A DNA stretch of 8,766 nt from Polyangium sp. (in: bacteria) (lineage in GTDB: Bacteria; Myxococcota_A; Polyangia; Palsa-1104): assembly GCA_025450955.1 (NCBI GenBank), contig JANWLJ010000055.1:1-8766 (forward strand). Reading direction: 5' to 3'. Below, piece by piece: positions 5,799-8,766 of the stretch. The notes beneath the pieces were generated by a model. The model did no database searches. It was given only the letters and a program-made list of their open reading frames with translations, and had not been told where the DNA came from. Numbering within the stretch: the first letter of the stretch is position 1; every line of letters begins with the position of its first letter. The translations under genes and the position numbers were made by a program.

Positions 5799-6849
5799 GA
5801 AAGACGAAGGGAGAATTACCATAGCCGACCTTTCGCGGACGACGAATCCACAAGTGACGCCACCTGTGACCGGGGAAGCGAAGGAGCGCATCACCTTCGA
5901 CGACAACGCCCTGTCGATGCAGCTCTACGGGCAGAACAACGCCAACCTGAAGCTGATCGAGCGCGAGCTCGGGCTGTCGATCCATGCCCGCGGCAACGAG
6001 CTGACGCTCGTCGGCACGCAGGACGTGGTGGCGCTCGGCCGCTCGCTGCTCGAGCAGCTCTACTCGCTCGGCAAAAAGGGCGCGCCGCTCGATCAAGCGG
6101 ACATCGCCCGCGCGGTGGGCGTGCTGCAAGGCGACCGGCGCACCGCGCTCAAAGAGGTCTTTCACGATCACGTGCTGGTCGGCTCGCGCGCGCGGCCGGT
6201 CGCGCCGAAGGGGCTGGCGCAGAAGCGCTACATCGACGCGATCCGGCAGCAGGACATCGTCTTCGGCGTCGGCCCGGCCGGCACCGGCAAGACCTACCTG
6301 GCGATGGCGATGGCGGTGCGCGCGCTCATGGACAAGCAGTGCAAGCGCATCGTGCTCGCGCGGCCGGCGGTCGAGGCGGGCGAGAAGCTCGGCTTTCTGC
6401 CCGGCACGATGGCGGAGAAGGTGAATCCGTATCTGCGGCCGCTCTATGACGCGCTTCACGACATGATGGACTTCGAGCGCGCCGAGCAGCTCGTCGAGCG
6501 CGGGATCATCGAAGTGGCGCCGCTCGCCTTCATGCGCGGCCGCACGCTCAACGACTCGTTCGTGATCCTCGACGAGGCGCAGAACTCGACCGGCGAGCAG
6601 ATGAAGATGTTTCTCACCCGCCTCGGCTTCGACTCCAAGGCGGTGATCACCGGCGACGTCACCCAGGTCGATCTGCCGACGGGGCAGCGCTCGGGCCTGC
6701 TCGAGGCGCGCGATCTGCTCGGCGAGATCCCCGGCATCAGCTTCTGCTTCTTCACCGAGGTCGACGTCGTGCGCCACCCGCTGGTGCAGCAGATCATCAA
6801 GGCCTACGATCGGCGGGACGCCGAGCGGCTAAATAGTAAGCCGAAGTAG
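5797..6849 (+). CDS. phoH: PhoH family ATPase (YbeZ-like)
   Basis: 350 residues from GTG 5797. PhoH-like proteins are cytoplasmic P-loop ATPases linked to RNA metabolism, and YbeZ interacts with YbeY. An N-terminal KH-like segment runs ITFDDNALSMQLYGQNNANL to about residue 75. The ATPase follows: FGVGPAGTGKTYLAM with Walker A 159-166 (K165), LARPAVEAGEKLGFLPG (187-203), Walker B FVILDEAQNST (255-265, D259 E260), VITGDVTQVDLP (283-294) and SGLLEARDLL. The start is uncertain. GTG 5797 is the only standard start upstream of the conserved part that lies outside mazG and gives normal length, apart from GTG 5854 and 5866, but it lacks a ribosome site. The strong GAAGGGAG (5806-5813) is spaced 7 nt before ATA 5821, in the same frame. 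It is the first gene of an operon with the HD-GYP gene (29 bp to its start) and ybeY. Ends TAG. Confidence 0.94.
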   Translation: MKDEGRITIADLSRTTNPQVTPPVTGEAKERITFDDNALSMQLYGQNNANLKLIERELGLSIHARGNELTLVGTQDVVALGRSLLEQLYSLGKKGAPLDQADIARAVGVLQGDRRTALKEVFHDHVLVGSRARPVAPKGLAQKRYIDAIRQQDIVFGVGPAGTGKTYLAMAMAVRALMDKQCKRIVLARPAVEAGEKLGFLPGTMAEKVNPYLRPLYDALHDMMDFERAEQLVERGIIEVAPLAFMRGRTLNDSFVILDEAQNSTGEQMKMFLTRLGFDSKAVITGDVTQVDLPTGQRSGLLEARDLLGEIPGISFCFFTEVDVVRHPLVQQIIKAYDRRDAERLNSKPK

Positions 6850-6853
6850 CATC

Positions 6854-6862
6854 TGTTATTCT
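6854..6862 (+). promoter_or_regulatory. Possible extended -10 in the phoH/HD-GYP gap
   Basis: TGT-TATTCT in the 29-bp gap fits an extended -10 (TGn plus TATTCT, 4 of 6). Transcription would start near 6869, within the ribosome site of the next gene, so an internal promoter is doubtful. Read-through from phoH is enough to explain expression. Confidence 0.15.
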
Positions 6863-6878
6863 GGCCGGGAGGGGACCC

Positions 6879-7706
6879 GTGGCCGACGACGACATCCGCA
6901 CGCTCGCCGACCTGATGGCGGTCGCGCGCGCGATCTCGTCGGAGCGCGACATCTCCAAGCTGCTCGGCCTGATCCTGGAAAAGAGCCGGCAGGTCACCGG
7001 CGCCGACGCGGGCAGCGTCTACATCGTCGAGGGGCAGGCGCTCAATATTGCGGAGCGGACCCTGCGCTTCATGGTGGCGCAGAACGACTCGATGGCGATC
7101 GACGTGCGCGAGATCGCGCTGCCGATGGACGATCGATCGATCGTCGGGCGCGCCGCCGTGTCGCGGCAGGTGATCAACATCCCCGATCTCTTTCTGCTCC
7201 ATCAGCCGGGTGAAAATCCGTGGGGGCTCAAGCACGACCGCACCATCGATCAGAAGATCGGTTATCAGGCGCGCTCGATGCTGACCGTGCCGATGGTGAA
7301 TCAGCGCGACGAGGTCATCGGGGTCATCCAGCTCATCAACAAGAAGCGCGAAGGCGCGCCGGCGTTGCAGTCGCCCGGCCACTTCGTCAATTGGGTGATG
7401 CCGTTCGATCGCCGGAGCGAGGAGCTGGCCGCCGCGCTCGCCGCGCAGGCCGGAATCTCCCTCGAGAACACCATGCTCTACGAGGACATTCGGCGGCTGT
7501 TCGAGGGCTTCGTCAACGCGTCGGTGACCGCGATCGAGTCGCGCGATCCGACCACCTCGGGCCACTCCTATCGCGTGGCGACGCTCACCGTCGAGCTGGC
7601 CGAGCGGGTCGACGCGCTCTCGAGCGGGCCGCTCGCCGACGTGCGCTTCTCGCGCGATGATCTGAAGGAGATCGAGTACGCGGGGCTGCTCCACGACTTC
7701 GGCTAG
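6879..7706 (+). CDS. N-terminal part: GAF domain plus start of HD-GYP domain, ends at TAG
   Basis: 275 residues from GTG 6879, with a strong GGGAGGGG site (6867-6874) just upstream. Residues about 10-205 form a GAF sensor domain (GADAGSVYIV, SIVGRAAVSRQVINIPD, ARSMLTVPMVNQRDEVIGVIQLINK). Residues 210-275 begin the HD-GYP domain: FVNASVTAIESRDPTTSGHSYRVA with H229, then EYAGLLHDFG with the HD pair H272-D273. Translation stops right after G275, in the middle of the metal-binding motif. A product ending here would keep the sensor but carry only the first metal ligands, so it should have no phosphodiesterase activity alone. Confidence 0.8.
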   Translation: MADDDIRTLADLMAVARAISSERDISKLLGLILEKSRQVTGADAGSVYIVEGQALNIAERTLRFMVAQNDSMAIDVREIALPMDDRSIVGRAAVSRQVINIPDLFLLHQPGENPWGLKHDRTIDQKIGYQARSMLTVPMVNQRDEVIGVIQLINKKREGAPALQSPGHFVNWVMPFDRRSEELAAALAAQAGISLENTMLYEDIRRLFEGFVNASVTAIESRDPTTSGHSYRVATLTVELAERVDALSSGPLADVRFSRDDLKEIEYAGLLHDFG

Positions 7707-7712
7707 GTCGGG

Positions 7713-8447
7713 GTGCGCGAGAAGGTGCTGGTCAAGGCGAAGAAGCTCTACGAGCCCGACCGCGATCTCCTGCTCGCGCGCTTCGACTACATCCGCAAGT
7801 GCGCCGAGGCGGAGGCGCTTACGCGCAAGCTCGCGCTCACCGAACGCGGCGCGGACAAGAGCGAGCTGTTGGCGATCGACGCCGAGCTCGAGCGGCGGTT
7901 CGCCGAGCTCGACGGTCAGGTCGCCTTCGTGCTCAAGGCCAACGAGCCCACCGTGCTCGCCGAAGGATCGTTCGAGCGGCTCGCCGAGATCGCGGCCTCG
8001 AGCTACGTCGATGCGCGCGGGCAGAGCCAGCCCTATCTCACGCCCGCCGAGGTGGCGGCGCTCCGGCTGCCGCGCGGATCGCTCACCTCCGAGGAGCGGC
8101 TCGAGATCGAGAGCCACGTCGTGCACACCTACAATTTCCTCGAGAACATTCCGTGGGGGCGGCGGCTCGGCAAGATCCCGCTCATCGCCGGCTCGCACCA
8201 CGAAAAGCTCGACGGCACCGGCTACCCGCGCGGGCTGCGCGCCGAGGAGATTCGGCTCGAGACGCGGATGATGACGCTCGCCGACATCTTCGACGCGCTC
8301 ACCGCCAGCGATCGCCCGTACAAGAAGGCGGTGCCGCTCGAAAAGGCGCTCGCCATCCTGGGCGACGAGGTGCGGACCGGCAAGTGTGACGCCGAGCTGT
8401 TCCGCGTCTTCGTCGAGGCCAAGGTCTGGCAGCGTGTCCTCGCCTAG
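7713..8447 (+). CDS. C-terminal part of the HD-GYP domain, after the TAG
   Basis: 244 residues if started at GTG 7713, in the same frame as the upstream part and only 6 nt after its stop. AGG (7705-7707), overlapping the stop, is the only ribosome-site-like sequence, so independent initiation would be weak and probably coupled. It carries the remaining catalytic set, numbered on the joined protein: H413 in ESHVVHTYNFLENIPWG, the signature SHHEKLDGTGYPRGL (439-453) with the GYP at 448-450, and D469 in LADIFDALTASDRPYKKA. A charged, largely helical insert of about 115 residues (roughly 289-405) separates the HD motif from H413 and is absent from compact HD-GYP domains. The end overlaps the ybeY start by 14 bp. 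Ends TAG. Confidence 0.75.
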   Translation: MREKVLVKAKKLYEPDRDLLLARFDYIRKCAEAEALTRKLALTERGADKSELLAIDAELERRFAELDGQVAFVLKANEPTVLAEGSFERLAEIAASSYVDARGQSQPYLTPAEVAALRLPRGSLTSEERLEIESHVVHTYNFLENIPWGRRLGKIPLIAGSHHEKLDGTGYPRGLRAEEIRLETRMMTLADIFDALTASDRPYKKAVPLEKALAILGDEVRTGKCDAELFRVFVEAKVWQRVLA

Positions 8448-8766
8448 AGCGGACGCCAAAAAAGGGCTGCGCGCCTCTCGGCTCGAGTCCGCGCGGCCGC
8501 GGCTCACCGTCGAGGTGCGCGGGCGGGCGCGGCGCCGGGTGCGGAGCTGGACCCGGCGCGAGCTCGGACGGCGGCTGCGCCTGGCGATGCGCCTCGCCGG
8601 CATCCGCGGCGAGCTGGCGCTCTCGCTCGCAGACGACGCGGAGCTGCTCGCGCTCAACCGCCAGTTCGCCGGGGAAGATCACGCCACCGACGTCTTGTCG
8701 TTCTCGCAGCGGGAAGGGCAGGGCGCCGCGCCGGCTGCGGCGAACGATGGCCCGCTCGGCGACATC
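8434..8766 (+). CDS. ybeY: Endoribonuclease YbeY (rRNA maturation factor), 3' end outside window
   Basis: 111 codons, open to the right edge. YbeY is a single-strand endoribonuclease that uses a zinc site (HxxxHxxxxxH) in 16S rRNA 3'-end maturation and 70S quality control. That histidine motif would lie just beyond the window and cannot be checked. The visible part matches the family: ELALSLADDAELLALNRQFAGEDHATDVLSFSQ (about 65-97), then a Gly/Ala-rich loop and GPLGDI, the start of the conserved LGDI strand. The N-terminus of about 50 residues is Arg-rich and longer than usual. GTG 8434 is chosen because AAGGT (8421-8425) lies 8 nt upstream and the 14-bp overlap with the preceding gene suggests translational coupling. 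A later GTG at 8497 would remove the extension. Third gene of the phoH operon. Confidence 0.92.
   Translation, partial: MSSPRADAKKGLRASRLESARPRLTVEVRGRARRRVRSWTRRELGRRLRLAMRLAGIRGELALSLADDAELLALNRQFAGEDHATDVLSFSQREGQGAAPAAANDGPLGDI

Larger units (their letters stand above)
6879..8447 (+). pseudogene. GAF-HD-GYP phosphodiesterase gene, one reading frame interrupted by TAG at 7704-7706
   Basis: Read through, the frame encodes 522 positions with a stop at codon 276 and no other disruption. The pieces before and after join exactly as one GAF-HD-GYP protein: LLHDFG, stop, VGVREKVLVK, where relatives have HD-x-G-K-x-G. AAG to TAG is a single base change. HD-GYP proteins hydrolyse cyclic di-GMP, and a GAF domain usually senses a ligand or mediates dimer contact. 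The joined protein keeps all expected metal-site residues: H272, D273, H413, H440/H441 and D469. It lies between phoH and ybeY, a slot often filled by the membrane HD phosphodiesterase PgpH. Whether it is a true pseudogene, a base error, a split gene or a recoded gene cannot be settled from the sequence. The two open segments are listed separately. Confidence 0.75.

Noticed and set aside
5778..5906. Longer mazG start, 43 codons upstream
   Set aside because: It would overlap the phoH coding region on the other strand, while ATG 5777 has a GGAG site and sits just before the conserved MazG sequence.
7128..7145. Perfect 18-bp palindrome GACGATCGATCGATCGTC inside the GAF-coding part
   Set aside because: It encodes conserved DDRSIV with the usual codons of this genome. 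GATC-rich codons make such palindromes likely by chance, and it is within a coding region.
8458..8464. AAAAAAG run near the ybeY start as a frameshift slippery site
   Set aside because: In the zero frame it reads AAA AAA GGG, not the X XXY YYZ phase needed, and the ybeY frame is continuous without any shift.
6804..8657. 617-codon open frame on the minus strand opposite the HD-GYP gene
   Set aside because: Arg/Leu/Glu-rich antisense shadow produced by G+C-rich codons. The plus strand carries clear GAF, HD-GYP and YbeY motifs.

Overview
High-GC bacterial chromosome, about two thirds G+C by eye, densely packed with housekeeping genes. Gene content and order (holA next to rpsT, mazG, and a phoH / HD-domain / ybeY operon) and a soluble GAF-HD-GYP protein with a large insert suggest Myxococcota or a related former deltaproteobacterial lineage. 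This placement is an inference, because no rRNA or other phylogenetic marker is present. No mobile element, CRISPR array, tRNA or rRNA was found, and codon use looks uniform, so nothing points to recent transfer.

Layout. Positions 1-1263 (minus) hold an amidohydrolase of the chlorohydrolase/deaminase type whose 3' end lies outside the window. A 56-bp gap separates it from a divergent ATP-grasp ligase of the D-Ala-D-Ala ligase superfamily (1320-2357, plus). The 3' end of the ligase gene overlaps by 50 bp the 3' end of a convergent HExxH metallopeptidase (2308-3342, minus). After a 54-bp divergent gap comes holA, the clamp-loader delta subunit (3397-4431, plus). Convergent to it is rpsT, ribosomal protein S20 (4497-4763, minus), with a well-formed sigma70-type promoter. 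The 201-bp gap between rpsT and mazG also carries a cluster of DnaA-box-like 9-mers. mazG (4965-5777, minus) is divergent from phoH, with only 19 bp between the GTG start I prefer for phoH and the mazG start.

Right-hand operon (plus): phoH, then a GAF-HD-GYP phosphodiesterase gene, then ybeY (open at the right edge). PhoH and YbeY are RNA-metabolism and rRNA-maturation partners that commonly sit together. The HD gene between them is the main oddity. Its single reading frame (6879-8447) is interrupted by one TAG codon at 7704-7706, exactly where the conserved lysine of the HD-x-G-K motif should be. Everything before and after the TAG reads as a normal protein in the same frame. It may be a fresh nonsense mutation, a base error, a split gene with re-initiation at GTG 7713, or stop-codon recoding. 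TAG is also the terminal stop of five of the seven genes whose stop is visible, so general reassignment of TAG is excluded.

The three genes at 1-3342 are enzymes of unknown substrate. I see no firm evidence that they form one system.
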